Part shown: positions 17,230 through 25,562 of the stretch, in pieces
Layout: every line of letters begins with the position of its first letter
Position numbering within the stretch: the first letter of the stretch is position 1
Assembly (NCBI GenBank): GCA_026005095.1
Contig: BPKK01000001.1
Coordinates: forward strand, 248,001 to 312,000
DNA: 64,000 nucleotides
Source: Silanimonas sp.
Lineage (GTDB): Bacteria; Pseudomonadota; Gammaproteobacteria; Xanthomonadales; Xanthomonadaceae
Reading direction: 5' to 3'
Program-made: the position numbers and the translations under genes
Notes under the pieces: model-generated
What the model saw: the letters and a program-made list of their open reading frames with translations, nothing else
The model's database searches: none
Told to the model about the DNA's origin: nothing

Positions 17230-18450
17230 ATGCGCTGCCGCAAGCTGCTCACTCTCCTGCTCGTCCTCGCGGCCTGTGGGGCCGCATTGCCCACTACGGC
17301 GCAGGCACCGGCCACGCTCGCGCCGCCGATGGCGGAGCGTCAGCCGGTGCAGGCCTCGGTGGTGGAGGCTGCGGCGAAGGAGGTGGATGCACTGGCCGAA
17401 GGCATTCTGGCCCGCGGCGTGCCCGGGCTTGCCGTGGCGGTGGTACACGGGCCGCGCACCGTGCTGGCCAAGGGCTATGGCCGCACCGGCGGGCGCCAGG
17501 GCGAACGCATCGACGCCGACACGGCCTTCCGCATCGCCTCGCTCTCCAAGGGCATGGCCGGCACCCTGGCCGGACTGCTGGTGGAGCGCGGTGAACTGCG
17601 TTGGGACATGCCGCTGAACCAGCAGCTGCCCACCTTCCAGCTCGCCGATGCCGCCGGCTCGGCCCAGCTCACGGTGCGCGACGTGCTCGCCCACCGCCTC
17701 GGCCTGCGTTACCACACCTATGACCGCGACCTCGAGGGCGACACCCCCTACCCGCTCCTCGCGGCGCGGCTCTCCGAGGCCCCGCTGCTGTGCTCGCCAG
17801 GCGAATGCTTCGGCTACCAGAACGTGGCCTTCAGCCTGATCGGCGACGTGGTGTTCGCCGTCACCGGCGATTTCTTCACCCGCCAGGTGGAGAACCGCCT
17901 GTTCGCCCCGCTCGGGATGACGAACGCCACCTACGGCCGCGAGGGCCTCGAGGGCAGCCCGCGCTGGGCGCGCCCGCACGTGCGCACGCACAACGGCTGG
18001 GTGGCGGTGCGCCCGCGCGAGAACTACTACCGCGTTCCTCCGGCCGCCGGCGTCAACGCCTCGATCAACGACATGGCGATCTGGGCCAAGGCCCAGCTCG
18101 GCCACCGCCCGGACGTGCTCTCGCCCGCCCTGCTCGAGGACCTGCACACGCCGCTGGTGCGCACCCCCGACCAGCTCACCGGCTCCCCCTGGCGCCGCGC
18201 GCGGCTACGCGACGCTCACTACGCCACCGGCTGGCGGGTGTTCGATTACCAGGGCGAGAAACTCGTCTACCACGCCGGCGCGGTGCAGGGCTACCGCGGC
18301 ATGATCGGCCTGCTGCCGCGCCGCGACGTGGCCATCGTGGTGTTGTGGAACAGCGAATCGGCCCTGCCTTCGGGCCTGATGCCCACGTTCCTCGACCGCG
18401 TGCTCGGCCTGCCCGGCGAGCCCTGGGTCGATCTGCGGAACGGGCGCTGA
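17230..18450 (+). CDS. Serine hydrolase, beta-lactamase class C / PBP-like
   Basis: A 406-residue exported serine hydrolase of the beta-lactamase (AmpC/penicillin-binding-like, EstB) superfamily. The N-terminus has a signal peptide with a possible lipobox (LAAC, Cys16), so it may be a lipoprotein. The catalytic motifs are SLSK (Ser104, Lys107), YQN in ECFGYQNVAF, and HAG in VYHAGAVQG in place of KTG. The family includes peptidases, esterases and cell-wall enzymes as well as beta-lactamases, so drug resistance cannot be inferred. It is divergent from lemA. The stop codon runs straight into a shared bidirectional terminator. A TAGAAT -10-like box lies at 17198-17203. Confidence 0.88.
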   Translation: MRCRKLLTLLLVLAACGAALPTTAQAPATLAPPMAERQPVQASVVEAAAKEVDALAEGILARGVPGLAVAVVHGPRTVLAKGYGRTGGRQGERIDADTAFRIASLSKGMAGTLAGLLVERGELRWDMPLNQQLPTFQLADAAGSAQLTVRDVLAHRLGLRYHTYDRDLEGDTPYPLLAARLSEAPLLCSPGECFGYQNVAFSLIGDVVFAVTGDFFTRQVENRLFAPLGMTNATYGREGLEGSPRWARPHVRTHNGWVAVRPRENYYRVPPAAGVNASINDMAIWAKAQLGHRPDVLSPALLEDLHTPLVRTPDQLTGSPWRRARLRDAHYATGWRVFDYQGEKLVYHAGAVQGYRGMIGLLPRRDVAIVVLWNSESALPSGLMPTFLDRVLGLPGEPWVDLRNGR

Positions 18451-18479
18451 AAAAAGCTAACGCCCCTTGCGGGGCGTTA
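18450..18479 (-). terminator. Bidirectional terminator
   Basis: Hairpin arms TAACGCCCC (18458-18466) and GGGGCGTTA (18471-18479) with a TTGC loop. Read on the minus strand, six T (18450-18455) follow two bases past the stem, terminating the histone-like gene. Read on the plus strand it can also serve the beta-lactamase-like gene, though that T run is poor. Confidence 0.8.
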
Positions 18480-18548
18480 AGGCCTTTGCGGAATCCCCCG
18501 GCCCGCCTGGGCAACGGGCCGGGGGCGATTACGGCAATCGGGAGCCGC

Positions 18549-18905
18549 TTACATGCTCGGCACGGGCGCGGCGGGAGCCGGAGCCTGGACCGCCGGAGCC
18601 TTGGCCTTGGGGGCCGACTTCTTCTTGGCGGCCTTCTTCGGCGCCGCCTTCTTGGCGGCCTTCTTCACCGCCTTCTTGGCAGCCTTCTTCGGGGCGGCCT
18701 TCTTCACCGCCTTCTTGGCAGCCTTCTTCGGGGCCGCCTTCTTCACCGCCTTCTTGGCAGCCTTCTTCGGGGCGGCCTTCTTCACCGCCTTCTTGGCAGC
18801 CTTCTTCGGGGCCGCCTTCTTCGCGACCTTCTTCACCGCCTTCTTGGCCGCGGCCTTCTTGGCGGGTTTCTTGGCGGCTTTCTTCGCAGCTTTCTTGACA
18901 GCCAT
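18549..18905 (-). CDS. Histone H1-like Ala/Lys-rich DNA-binding protein
   Basis: A 118-residue, almost purely Ala/Lys/Pro protein starting MAVKKAAKKAAKKPAKK. A 13-residue unit with the pattern AAPKKAAKKAVKK repeats about four times, and the tail is Ala/Pro-rich (KAPAVQAPAPAAP). Composition and repeats resemble the H1-like C-terminal histone tails of several proteobacteria (AlgP/HctB-like), which bind DNA non-specifically in the nucleoid. It has no folded domain. A GAGGAG site precedes the ATG. A strong promoter about 330 bases upstream and a terminator just downstream make it a single-gene transcript. The plus-strand open frame over it is an artefact of the repeat. Confidence 0.85.
   Translation of the reverse strand: MAVKKAAKKAAKKPAKKAAAKKAVKKVAKKAAPKKAAKKAVKKAAPKKAAKKAVKKAAPKKAAKKAVKKAAPKKAAKKAVKKAAKKAAPKKAAKKKSAPKAKAPAVQAPAPAAPVPSM
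18661..18816. repeat. Four tandem 39-bp repeats in the histone-like gene
   Basis: Units at 18661-18699, 18700-18738, 18739-18777 and 18778-18816 are near identical, differing at single bases such as GGGGCGGCC versus GGGGCCGCC. Each encodes 13 residues. Because 39 is divisible by three, unit gain or loss keeps the frame, so length variation between strains is expected. Confidence 0.9.
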
Positions 18906-19567
18906 GGTGCACTCCTCGTCAGTGGTTTGGCGTTTCGCTTTTCGACTTACCCAGTCGCAAAGGCAGGGCCGCGACGCGAGCGTCGTGGCGAACCCGCGCC
19001 GCCGGCAGGGCCGCCGGCACGGATGGGGTGGCGCGAAGCGGAGGCCGCGCGCAGGAAAGCCCGCTCCATGCCGGAGGCATGGACACGGGACATTCCAGGA
19101 AAAGGGGACCCGGGATCGCGAGGGAGGGAGCCCGTCCGCACGCCCGAAGCGCTGGCCATCGGGGCGTGTGCGTAGTGTTCGCGATGCAGGTGGAGGTCCG
19201 TTCGTGTCACTCGTCAGGTGCTGACTTGCGTTGCGGCGGAAACTAGCCACGCATTTTTTTTGTGTCAACAACTTTGCGCGATTTTTTTTCGTCTGCCTTC
19301 GGCGCGCTTCGCAGCACATCGTCGAAAGCCGGCGCACGCAGACCACCACATGCACCCGCGCGTGCGGCCGTGATGCCGCAAATGCAGCAATGGCGCGGCT
19401 TCCAGCGATGGCGTCGGCAGGAACGGAAGCATGTATGCCTCCACTCCGGCGCCACCCGGAGCCGGCGCCGGCAGACAATGCCGGCACGCTCCGCCACCTG
19501 ATCCGGATACGCGCAAATGCATTTTGCTGCAATGCACAAATCAAAACTGCGCGAACTTTTCCGCCGG
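18906..19567 (-). other. Non-coding stretch: long leader and upstream region of the histone-like gene
   Basis: No gene is convincing in this 660-base gap. Open frames on both strands lack protein character. On the minus strand, 18906-19233 would be the roughly 330-nt leader transcribed from the promoter at 19240-19268. Two A8/T8 tracts (around 19253-19260 and 19281-19288) flank that promoter. Nothing specific was seen in 19300-19560. Confidence 0.5.
19240..19268 (-). promoter_or_regulatory. Strong promoter with UP-like A-tract
   Basis: On the minus strand a perfect TTGACA (19263-19268) and TAGTTT (19240-19245) are 17 bases apart. An A8 tract lies about 13 bases upstream of the -35 box, and another lies in the spacer. 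It would drive the histone-like gene with a long leader. Confidence 0.65.
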
Positions 19568-19600
19568 AAAAACGAAGGCCGCGCCCGAAGGCGCGGCCTT
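19568..19600 (-). terminator. Terminator of gcvT-gcvH
   Basis: Perfect 11-base arms AAGGCCGCGCC (19575-19585) and GGCGCGGCCTT (19590-19600) with a UUCG tetraloop on the minus strand. A T5 run (19568-19572) follows after two bases. It lies about 45 bases past the gcvH stop. Confidence 0.88.
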
Positions 19601-19645
19601 GGCCATGCGCGATGCCGCCGCCCAAGAGGAGCGGGCAACAGGCGG

Positions 19646-20032
19646 TCAGTCGTCGAGGCTGGCAGCGTAGTCGGCAGCCGTGAGCAGCGAATCCAGCTGC
19701 GAGGGATCGCTGGCCTCGAGCACGAACATCCAGCCCTCGCCGTAGGGATCGGCATTGATGGTCTCGGGCTTGTCGGCCAGCGCGGCGTTGACCGCCACCA
19801 CCTTGCCGGAAAGCGGGGCATAGACGTCGGAAGCGGCCTTGACCGACTCGACCACGGCGCAGGCCGCGCCCTGCGAGAGCTCGTCGCCCTCCGCCGGCAG
19901 CTCGACGTAGACGAGGTCGCCCAACGCGCCCTGCGCGTGATCGCTGATGCCGACGGTGAAGCGGTTGCCGCCCTCCGGGCGCACCCACTCATGGGACTTC
20001 ATGAACTTCAGGTCGGCAGGAACGTTGCTCAT
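19646..20032 (-). CDS. gcvH: Glycine cleavage system H protein
   Basis: A 128-residue lipoyl carrier of the glycine cleavage complex. It shuttles the aminomethyl group from the P protein (glycine decarboxylase) to the T protein. The lipoylated lysine is Lys65 in [14 protein letters not shown]. The family core [22 protein letters not shown] is intact, and the length is typical. The ATG at 20032 has a GGAGAG site. It lies 88 bases downstream of gcvT on the same strand and before a strong terminator, so gcvT-gcvH form the end of a transcript. The P protein (gcvP) is not in this window. Confidence 0.97.
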   Translation of the reverse strand: MSNVPADLKFMKSHEWVRPEGGNRFTVGISDHAQGALGDLVYVELPAEGDELSQGAACAVVESVKAASDVYAPLSGKVVAVNAALADKPETINADPYGEGWMFVLEASDPSQLDSLLTAADYAASLDD

Positions 20033-20120
20033 CGGACTCTCCGGGCGGGTTCGGTGCGGCGGAGCGTCCGCCGCGGGCAAGGGGAAGAAAGGAACACGGA
20101 TGGAAGGATCGGCCCGCGCC

Positions 20121-21245
20121 TCAGCCCAGTACGCCGGGCTGGGCCTGGCCTTCGCGGACGAAAGGATATTTCACGACGCGCACCGGGAGGCGCTTGCCGC
20201 GGATGTCGACCTCGACGGCGCCCACCTCACCGCCCGGTACCCGGGCCAGTGCGATCGAGCGCCCGAGGCTGGGCGAGAAGGTGCCGGAGAGGATCTCGCC
20301 GGTGCCGCCGGCGGTGTGCACCGGCTGGCCGTGGCGCAGTACGCCCTTCTCGTCCATCACAAGACCGATGGTCTGGCGCGGTACGCCGGCCGCTTTCTGC
20401 GCCTCCAGCGCGGCGCGGCCGATGAAGTCGCGGCCCTCGTCGAAAGCCACCGTCCAGGCAAGGCCGGCCTCCAGCGGGCTCACCGTCTCGTCCATGTCCT
20501 GGCCGTAGAGCGCCATGCCGGCCTCGAGGCGCAGGGTATCGCGGGCGCCGAGTCCGGCCGGGCCGACGCCGGCCTGCTCCAGCGCCTCCCACAGGGCGAC
20601 GGCATCGCCCTCGGGCACGATCACCTCGAAACCGTCCTCACCGGTATAGCCGGTGCGGGCGACGAACAGCGGACCGGAGAGCGCGGCGCCCGCCACCTGT
20701 GTGCCCGGCACCTCGGCAGCAACGAAACGCCCGAGGGCCAGTACCGCGGCGGCGGCCTCAGCCGAGAGCAGGGAGGCGAACTTGGCGCGGGCATTCGGGC
20801 CCTGCACCGCGATCATCGAGAGCTCCGGGCGCTCCTGCACGGCCACACCGAAGGGCGCGGCCTGCGAGGCGATCCAGGGCAGGTCCTTGTCGCGGGTGGC
20901 GGCATTGACCACCACGCGGAACCAGTCTTCGGCCATGAAATAGACGATCAGGTCGTCGATGATGCCGCCTTCGGGAGTGAGCATGCAGGCATACAGGGCC
21001 TTGCCGGGCAGCTTCAGTTTGTCCACCGAATTGGCGATGAGCCGGCGCAGGAAGGGCCGCACCTCTGCGCCACGCAGGTCGACCACGGTCATGTGCGAGA
21101 CATCGAACATGCCAGCATCGCGACGCACCAGATGGTGCTCCTCGATCTGCGAACCGTAGTTGAGCGGCATGTCCCAGCCACCGAAGTCGACCATGCGCGC
21201 CCCGCGGGCGCGGTGAGTGGCGTTGAGGATGGTGGACTTCGGCAT
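20121..21245 (-). CDS. gcvT: Glycine cleavage system T protein (aminomethyltransferase)
   Basis: A 374-residue tetrahydrofolate-dependent aminomethyltransferase. It takes the methylene unit from lipoyl-GcvH to make 5,10-methylene-THF and ammonia, supplying one-carbon units. Visible family segments are [20 protein letters not shown], the folate-pocket region [15 protein letters not shown] with the conserved Asp pair, and [13 protein letters not shown]. The ATG at 21245 ([11 protein letters not shown]) matches the family start. It begins only 66 bases after the iron permease gene, too little room for a glycine riboswitch, and none is visible. Functionally it feeds folate one-carbon units to metF in the methyl-cycle cluster further along. 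Confidence 0.96.
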   Translation of the reverse strand: MPKSTILNATHRARGARMVDFGGWDMPLNYGSQIEEHHLVRRDAGMFDVSHMTVVDLRGAEVRPFLRRLIANSVDKLKLPGKALYACMLTPEGGIIDDLIVYFMAEDWFRVVVNAATRDKDLPWIASQAAPFGVAVQERPELSMIAVQGPNARAKFASLLSAEAAAAVLALGRFVAAEVPGTQVAGAALSGPLFVARTGYTGEDGFEVIVPEGDAVALWEALEQAGVGPAGLGARDTLRLEAGMALYGQDMDETVSPLEAGLAWTVAFDEGRDFIGRAALEAQKAAGVPRQTIGLVMDEKGVLRHGQPVHTAGGTGEILSGTFSPSLGRSIALARVPGGEVGAVEVDIRGKRLPVRVVKYPFVREGQAQPGVLG

Positions 21246-21311
21246 CGCGCGCCCTGCGGTGGTTTCGGATGGAACCAAGTATCGCAGATGCCGCGGCGCT
21301 GAGCGCCAGCC

Positions 21312-22901
21312 CTAGCGCCCGCCGCGGAACAGCAGCAGCACCGGAACGAGGCCCACGAACACCAGCAGCAGGGCCGGCAGAGCCGCCTGCGCCCAGAGCC
21401 CCTCGGCGGTGGCGTTGTACACCCCCACCGCCAGCGTATCCCAGCCGAAGGGCCGCAGCATGAGGGTGGCGGGCAGTTCCTTCATCGCCTCGACGAAGAC
21501 CAGCAACAGGGCGGTGAGCAGGCCGGGCCGCAGCACCGGCAGGCCCACCCGCCACCAGCGCGAGAGCCGGCCATGGCCGAGGGTGGCGGCGCTCTGCATC
21601 AGGCTGGGGCGCAGGGTGGCGAGCGCGGCCCCGGTGGCCGAGAGCCCGACGCGCTGGAAGCGCATCACCAGCGCGGCGACCAGGGCGAACAGGCCGGTGG
21701 ACAGGCCAAGCCCGGACGCGGCGGGCCCGAGCAGCCGCTCGATGGCGAGCAGGCACCAGAACACCGCCACCGCCATCACCGCGCCCGGCACGGCATAGCC
21801 GAGGCCGGCGGCGAAATGCCCGGCGGCGATCCAGCGATCCTGCGGATACCGGCGTCGCAGGGCCGAGAGCAACAGGCCGAGCGCCACGGCCGCGAGTGCG
21901 GCGAGCCCAGCGATGGCGAGCGTGCCGCGCATCGCCGCCCAGGGCAGGGCATCGAGGACGCCCGGCGGCATCCAGGCAAGCAGTTGCCCAATCGGCCAGA
22001 GCACGCCGAGCAGGACCACGAGACCGCAGGCCATGGTGGCCAGCGCGCCCGCGACCGGGCCCAGAGTCTGGCGGTGCGGGGCCCGTAGTTCCGGGCCGGC
22101 GATACCCTCGCGCCCGCGCAGCCAGTGCCCGAGGGCGAGCACCGCCATCACGCCGAGCAACACCAGCAGGGCGAGCTGGGCGGCCAGCGCCAGCGACTTC
22201 AGCGCCGTCCAGCTCTGGATCACCAGGGTGGTGAGCGTGGTGAGGCCGAGCAGGCGCACCGCCCCGAAATCGGCCAAGGTCTCGAGCAGGACGAGGCCAA
22301 GGCCGCCGAGCCAGGCCACGCGGGTAGCCGGCAGCACCACGCGCAGGAAGGCGCCGGCGGGGCTGGCGCCGAGCAGGCGGGCGGCGTCGAAGGCCGCGCT
22401 GCCCTGGCGCAGCAGCATGGCCCGCATCATCAGGTACACATAAGGGAAGAAGGCGAGGCCGAGTACCAGCACCGCGCCGCCGAGGCTGCGGAGCTCCGGG
22501 AACCACGCCGCCGGCAGGCCGAGCCCGCGCCAGCCGGTGGCCAGCGCCCCGGAATAGGCGAAGCCGGCCACATAGACGTAGGCCAGCACATAGGCCGGGA
22601 AGGCAAGCGGCAGGGCCAGCGCCCACTCGAAGAGGCGGCGGCCGGGAAATTCGTGGCGCACTACCAGCCAGGCAAGACCGATGCCGAGGACGAGGGTGCT
22701 GGCGCCCACGCCGGCCAGCAGCAGCAGGGTCTGAACGAGCGCCCGCGGCAGCAGCACCTCGCGCAGATGCGCCCACAGGTCTTCCGGCACCTCGCCCGGC
22801 ACCACGGCGAGGAATAACAATGGGGCGCACAACACGAACGCGGCGCCGAGGACGGCGCCGCGCGCGAGCCAGGGGGGGGCAGACGAAGGACTCAGCGCCA
22901 C
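21312..22901 (-). CDS. fbpB: Ferric iron ABC transporter permease (FbpB/SfuB-like)
   Basis: A 529-residue inner-membrane permease with two homologous six-helix halves, as in the FbpB family of ferric-iron importers. Each half carries a permease loop that meets the ATPase (for example LLGASPAGAFLRVVLPATR and ATLGHGRLSRWWRVGLPVLRPG). No ATG fits. GTG at 22901 is chosen; it lies upstream of the hydrophobic start and overlaps the fbpA stop by 10 bases. A run of eight C codes residues 8-10. The partner ATPase gene (fbpC) is absent here: the next gene on this strand is gcvT. Works with the binding protein encoded just upstream. Confidence 0.88.
   Translation of the reverse strand: MALSPSSAPPWLARGAVLGAAFVLCAPLLFLAVVPGEVPEDLWAHLREVLLPRALVQTLLLLAGVGASTLVLGIGLAWLVVRHEFPGRRLFEWALALPLAFPAYVLAYVYVAGFAYSGALATGWRGLGLPAAWFPELRSLGGAVLVLGLAFFPYVYLMMRAMLLRQGSAAFDAARLLGASPAGAFLRVVLPATRVAWLGGLGLVLLETLADFGAVRLLGLTTLTTLVIQSWTALKSLALAAQLALLVLLGVMAVLALGHWLRGREGIAGPELRAPHRQTLGPVAGALATMACGLVVLLGVLWPIGQLLAWMPPGVLDALPWAAMRGTLAIAGLAALAAVALGLLLSALRRRYPQDRWIAAGHFAAGLGYAVPGAVMAVAVFWCLLAIERLLGPAASGLGLSTGLFALVAALVMRFQRVGLSATGAALATLRPSLMQSAATLGHGRLSRWWRVGLPVLRPGLLTALLLVFVEAMKELPATLMLRPFGWDTLAVGVYNATAEGLWAQAALPALLLVFVGLVPVLLLFRGGR
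22872..22879. repeat. G8/C8 homopolymer at the 5' end of fbpB
   Basis: Eight G on the plus strand (C8 in the coding sense) fall in codons 8-10 of the iron permease gene. Slippage by one base would truncate the permease, so this is a possible contingency site or an error-prone spot. Confidence 0.6.
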
Positions 22902-23956
22902 CCCGCCCGATCCATCAGCATCACCGCCTCGGCCTGACGACGGCCGGCCACCGCGATGTCCCCCGGGTCGGCCTTGAACTCGCCCCAGCCGCGGACGATG
23001 GGGTCGACCTCGAGACCGGGCTTCACCGGGTACTCGAAGTTGAGGCCGGCGAGCAGGGTCTGCGCCGTGTCGCCGGACATCCACTCGAGGAAGCGCTTCG
23101 CGGTGTCCTTGCGCTGACTGGCTGCCAGCACTCCGGCGCCGGAAATATTGACGTGCACCCCGGCATCGGCCTGATTCGGCCAGAAGGGTGCCACCGGGAA
23201 ATCGGGATTCTCCTTCTCCAGGCGGCCAAGATAGTAGGTATTGGCAATACCCACCTCGCACTGCCCGGCGGCGATGGCCTGGAGCAGCAGGGTGTCGTCG
23301 GCGAAGGGCGCGGTGGCGAGGTTGGCCACCCAGCCGCGCAGTACCTCGAGGGTGCGGTCCGGGCCGAGGCGCTCCACCATCATCGCCACCAGGCTCTGGT
23401 TGTAGACCTTGGAGGCCGAGCGCAGGCAGAGCTTGCCCTTCCACTGCGGCTCGGCCAGCGCCTCGTAGGTGGAGAGCGTGGCAGGATCGACGCGGCCTTC
23501 GGCATACATGATGGTGCGGGCGCGCTCGGAGAGCCCGAACCAGCGGCCCTCGGCATCGCGCAGGTTGGCCGGCACATTGGCCTCCAGCACCGGCGAGACG
23601 ATCGGGGCGAACAGGCCGCGCTCGGCGGCCTGCCAGAGATTGCCGGCATCGACGGTGATGAGGACATCGGCCGGAGTGCTGGCGCCTTCCGCCACCAGGC
23701 GTTCGATCAGGGCGTCGGCGCTGTCGGTGCGGGTCTCGACGGCGATGCCAGTCTCGGCGGTGAAGGCGGCCAGTACCGGATCGAGCAGATTGGGCTTGCG
23801 CTCGGTGTAGATCACGAGGCGCTCGGGCGCGGCGGCGGCCGGCGCCCCAGCATCGGATTCGGGCGCGCGTTCACTACTGCAGGCGGCAAGGCCGAGCAGG
23901 GCGAAGAGGACGGCGGCGAGCGGAAGACGGCGCGGAAAGGAAAGGACGGCAGTCAT
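22892..23956 (-). CDS. fbpA: Ferric iron ABC transporter substrate-binding lipoprotein
   Basis: A 354-residue periplasmic binding protein of the FbpA/FutA class. It has a signal peptide with a lipobox (LLGLAAC, Cys26), so it is a lipoprotein. The mature start VIYTERKPNLLDPVL is typical of the family. The pair of tyrosines in GIANTYYLGRL is the conserved iron-ligand motif. The later segment ISGAGVLAASQRKDTAKRFLEWM also matches. It hands Fe3+ to the FbpB permease, whose gene overlaps. A Fur-like box at 23995-24009 lies about 40 bases upstream, so repression by iron is likely. Confidence 0.92.
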   Translation of the reverse strand: MTAVLSFPRRLPLAAVLFALLGLAACSSERAPESDAGAPAAAAPERLVIYTERKPNLLDPVLAAFTAETGIAVETRTDSADALIERLVAEGASTPADVLITVDAGNLWQAAERGLFAPIVSPVLEANVPANLRDAEGRWFGLSERARTIMYAEGRVDPATLSTYEALAEPQWKGKLCLRSASKVYNQSLVAMMVERLGPDRTLEVLRGWVANLATAPFADDTLLLQAIAAGQCEVGIANTYYLGRLEKENPDFPVAPFWPNQADAGVHVNISGAGVLAASQRKDTAKRFLEWMSGDTAQTLLAGLNFEYPVKPGLEVDPIVRGWGEFKADPGDIAVAGRRQAEAVMLMDRAGWR

Positions 23957-23994
23957 GGCTTTACAGGAACGCGGACGAGAGGATTGGTCGTCAA

Positions 23995-24009
23995 TGATAA
24001 GCGTTCTCA
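23995..24009. promoter_or_regulatory. Fur box upstream of fbpA
   Basis: The sequence TGATAAGCGTTCTCA fits the 7-1-7 Fur consensus (TGATAAT-N-ATTATCA) at 11 of 14 positions. It lies between nfeD and fbpA, in the right place to control the iron transporter. Confidence 0.6.
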
Positions 24010-24031
24010 GAAAGAAAGCCAGCCTGCCCGC

Positions 24032-24481
24032 TCATGCCGCCTCCACCTGGAGCACCGTCGAGACCACGCCGACGATGCGCACCCGCGCGCCTTCGGGAAG
24101 ATCAGGCCCCTCTACCTGCCAGAAGGCATCGCCGATGCGGATGCGGCCCCGGCCATTCTCGATCGCCCGCTCCAGCACGTGCACCTGGCCCACGAGCTGG
24201 GCGGCACGGCGGTTGAGCAGCGGCTGGGTGGTGGCAATGCCGGTACGGCGCAGGCGGCGCCAGTACACGTAGACGGTGGCGAAACTGAGCAGCACGAACA
24301 GCACGGCCTGCCAAAACACCGGCAGGTCGGGCACGAACACCACCACCAGCAGCATCGCCCCGGCGGCCAGCCCGAGCCAGATCAGGGCAGCGCCGGGCAC
24401 CAGGGTCTCAAGGGCGATCAGGCCCAGCGCCAGGCAGGCCCAGAAGATCACCACCGGACGGAAATCGAGCAGGTCGCCCAC
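24032..24481 (-). CDS. NfeD-like membrane protein
   Basis: A 149-residue short NfeD/YbbJ-type protein. It has three or four hydrophobic segments in residues 10-75 and a C-terminal OB-fold domain (RIGDAFWQVEGPDLPEGARVRIVGVV). NfeD proteins pair with SPFH/stomatin-like membrane proteins. Here qmcA lies 15 bases upstream, the same order as ybbK-ybbJ in E. coli. The start codon is GTG. Together they may organise membrane microdomains and protein quality control. No protease domain is present, unlike long NfeD forms. Confidence 0.9.
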   Translation of the reverse strand: MGDLLDFRPVVIFWACLALGLIALETLVPGAALIWLGLAAGAMLLVVVFVPDLPVFWQAVLFVLLSFATVYVYWRRLRRTGIATTQPLLNRRAAQLVGQVHVLERAIENGRGRIRIGDAFWQVEGPDLPEGARVRIVGVVSTVLQVEAA

Positions 24482-24496
24482 GGCCGCCCCCGGTGC

Positions 24497-25456
24497 TCAG
24501 CGCTGGCCCGGCACGGCGGGCGGCATGCGCCCACCAGCAGTACGGGACTGAGAGCTGGAGAGTCCCTCCCGCGCCAGCTCGGCGATACCGGCGATCGAGG
24601 AGATGAGACCGCTGGTCTCCATCGGCATCATCACGAACTTGCTGTTCTGCGAATGGGCAAGGTCGCGGAAGGCCTCCACGTACTTCTGTGCCACGAAGTA
24701 GTTGATGGCCTGCACATCGCCCTTGGCGATCGCCTCGGACACCATGCGGGTGGCGTTGGCCTCGGCCTCGGCGAGGCGCTCGCGGGCCTCGGCCTCGAGG
24801 AAGGCGGCCTCCTTCTTGCCCTGGGCCGCCAGCACCGCCGCCTGCTTCTCGCCCTCGGCGCGCAGGATCTCGGCGGCCCGCAGGCCTTCGGCCTCGAGGA
24901 TGTTGGCGCGCTTCTCGCGCTCGGCCTTCATCTGCCGGGCCATGGAGTCGATCAGGTTCTGCGGCGGCTGGATGTCCTTGAGCTCGATGCGGTTGACCTT
25001 GATGCCCCAGGCGTTGGTGGCGGTATCGATGACGCCAAGCAGCTTGGCATTGATCTCGTCGCGCTTGGACAGCGATTCATCGAGATCCATCGAGCCGATG
25101 GCGGTGCGGATATTGGTCATCACCAGCGCGATCACCGCCTGCTCGAGGTCAGAGACCTCGTAAGCGGCCTTGGCGGCATCCAGCACCTGGAAGAACACCA
25201 CGCCGTCCACCTTCACCACGGCATTGTCCTTGGTGATGACGTCCTGGCTGGGGATGTCGAGCACCTGCTCCATCATGTTGATCTTGCGCCCCACCCCCTG
25301 GACGATCGGGAACAGGAAGTGCAGGCCCGGCTCCATGGTGTGGGTGTACTTGCCGAAACGTTCCACCGTCCATTCGTAGCCCTGGGGCACGACGCGCACC
25401 ATCTTGAACAGGAAGATGATGCCGCCAAGGACGATGATGGTGATCAGGATGCTCAC
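24497..25456 (-). CDS. qmcA: SPFH/band-7 membrane protein (QmcA/stomatin-like)
   Basis: A 319-residue stomatin/prohibitin-family protein. An N-terminal membrane anchor (ILITIIVLGGIIFLFKMV) is followed by the SPFH domain, with VVPQGYEWTVERFGKYTHTMEPGLHFLFP and a long alanine/glutamate-rich coiled coil (about residues 175-245). The GTG at 25456 is supported by an AAAGGAG site; the open frame runs on upstream to 25588 without homology. A TATACT -10-like box on the minus strand (25492-25497) lies in the divergent region shared with the ECF sigma gene. It forms a two-gene unit with the NfeD-like gene. E. coli QmcA is an inner-membrane protein that interacts with FtsH-HflKC. Confidence 0.93.
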   Translation of the reverse strand: MSILITIIVLGGIIFLFKMVRVVPQGYEWTVERFGKYTHTMEPGLHFLFPIVQGVGRKINMMEQVLDIPSQDVITKDNAVVKVDGVVFFQVLDAAKAAYEVSDLEQAVIALVMTNIRTAIGSMDLDESLSKRDEINAKLLGVIDTATNAWGIKVNRIELKDIQPPQNLIDSMARQMKAEREKRANILEAEGLRAAEILRAEGEKQAAVLAAQGKKEAAFLEAEARERLAEAEANATRMVSEAIAKGDVQAINYFVAQKYVEAFRDLAHSQNSKFVMMPMETSGLISSIAGIAELAREGLSSSQSRTAGGRMPPAVPGQR

Positions 25457-25562
25457 GGGGCGGCTCCTTTCGGACTGCGGGGACCGCCTCGAGTATAGGC
25501 ATGCTGAACCGCAGCCAGCAGGGCGCTGCGACGCTATGCTCCCCCGGCGCATCCTCTGGGGC

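Noticed and set aside
18553-19224. Plus-strand Ala/Phe-rich frame with repeats (looks like a multi-pass membrane protein)
   Set aside because: It is the reverse strand of the Lys/Ala histone-like gene. The minus strand has a good ribosome site, promoter and terminator.
19231-19683. 150-residue plus-strand frame in the long gap before gcvH
   Set aside because: No start signal, no motif and covers the gcvH terminator; probably chance.
21246-21311. Possible glycine riboswitch before gcvT
   Set aside because: Only 66 bases separate gcvT from the upstream gene and no aptamer core was seen.
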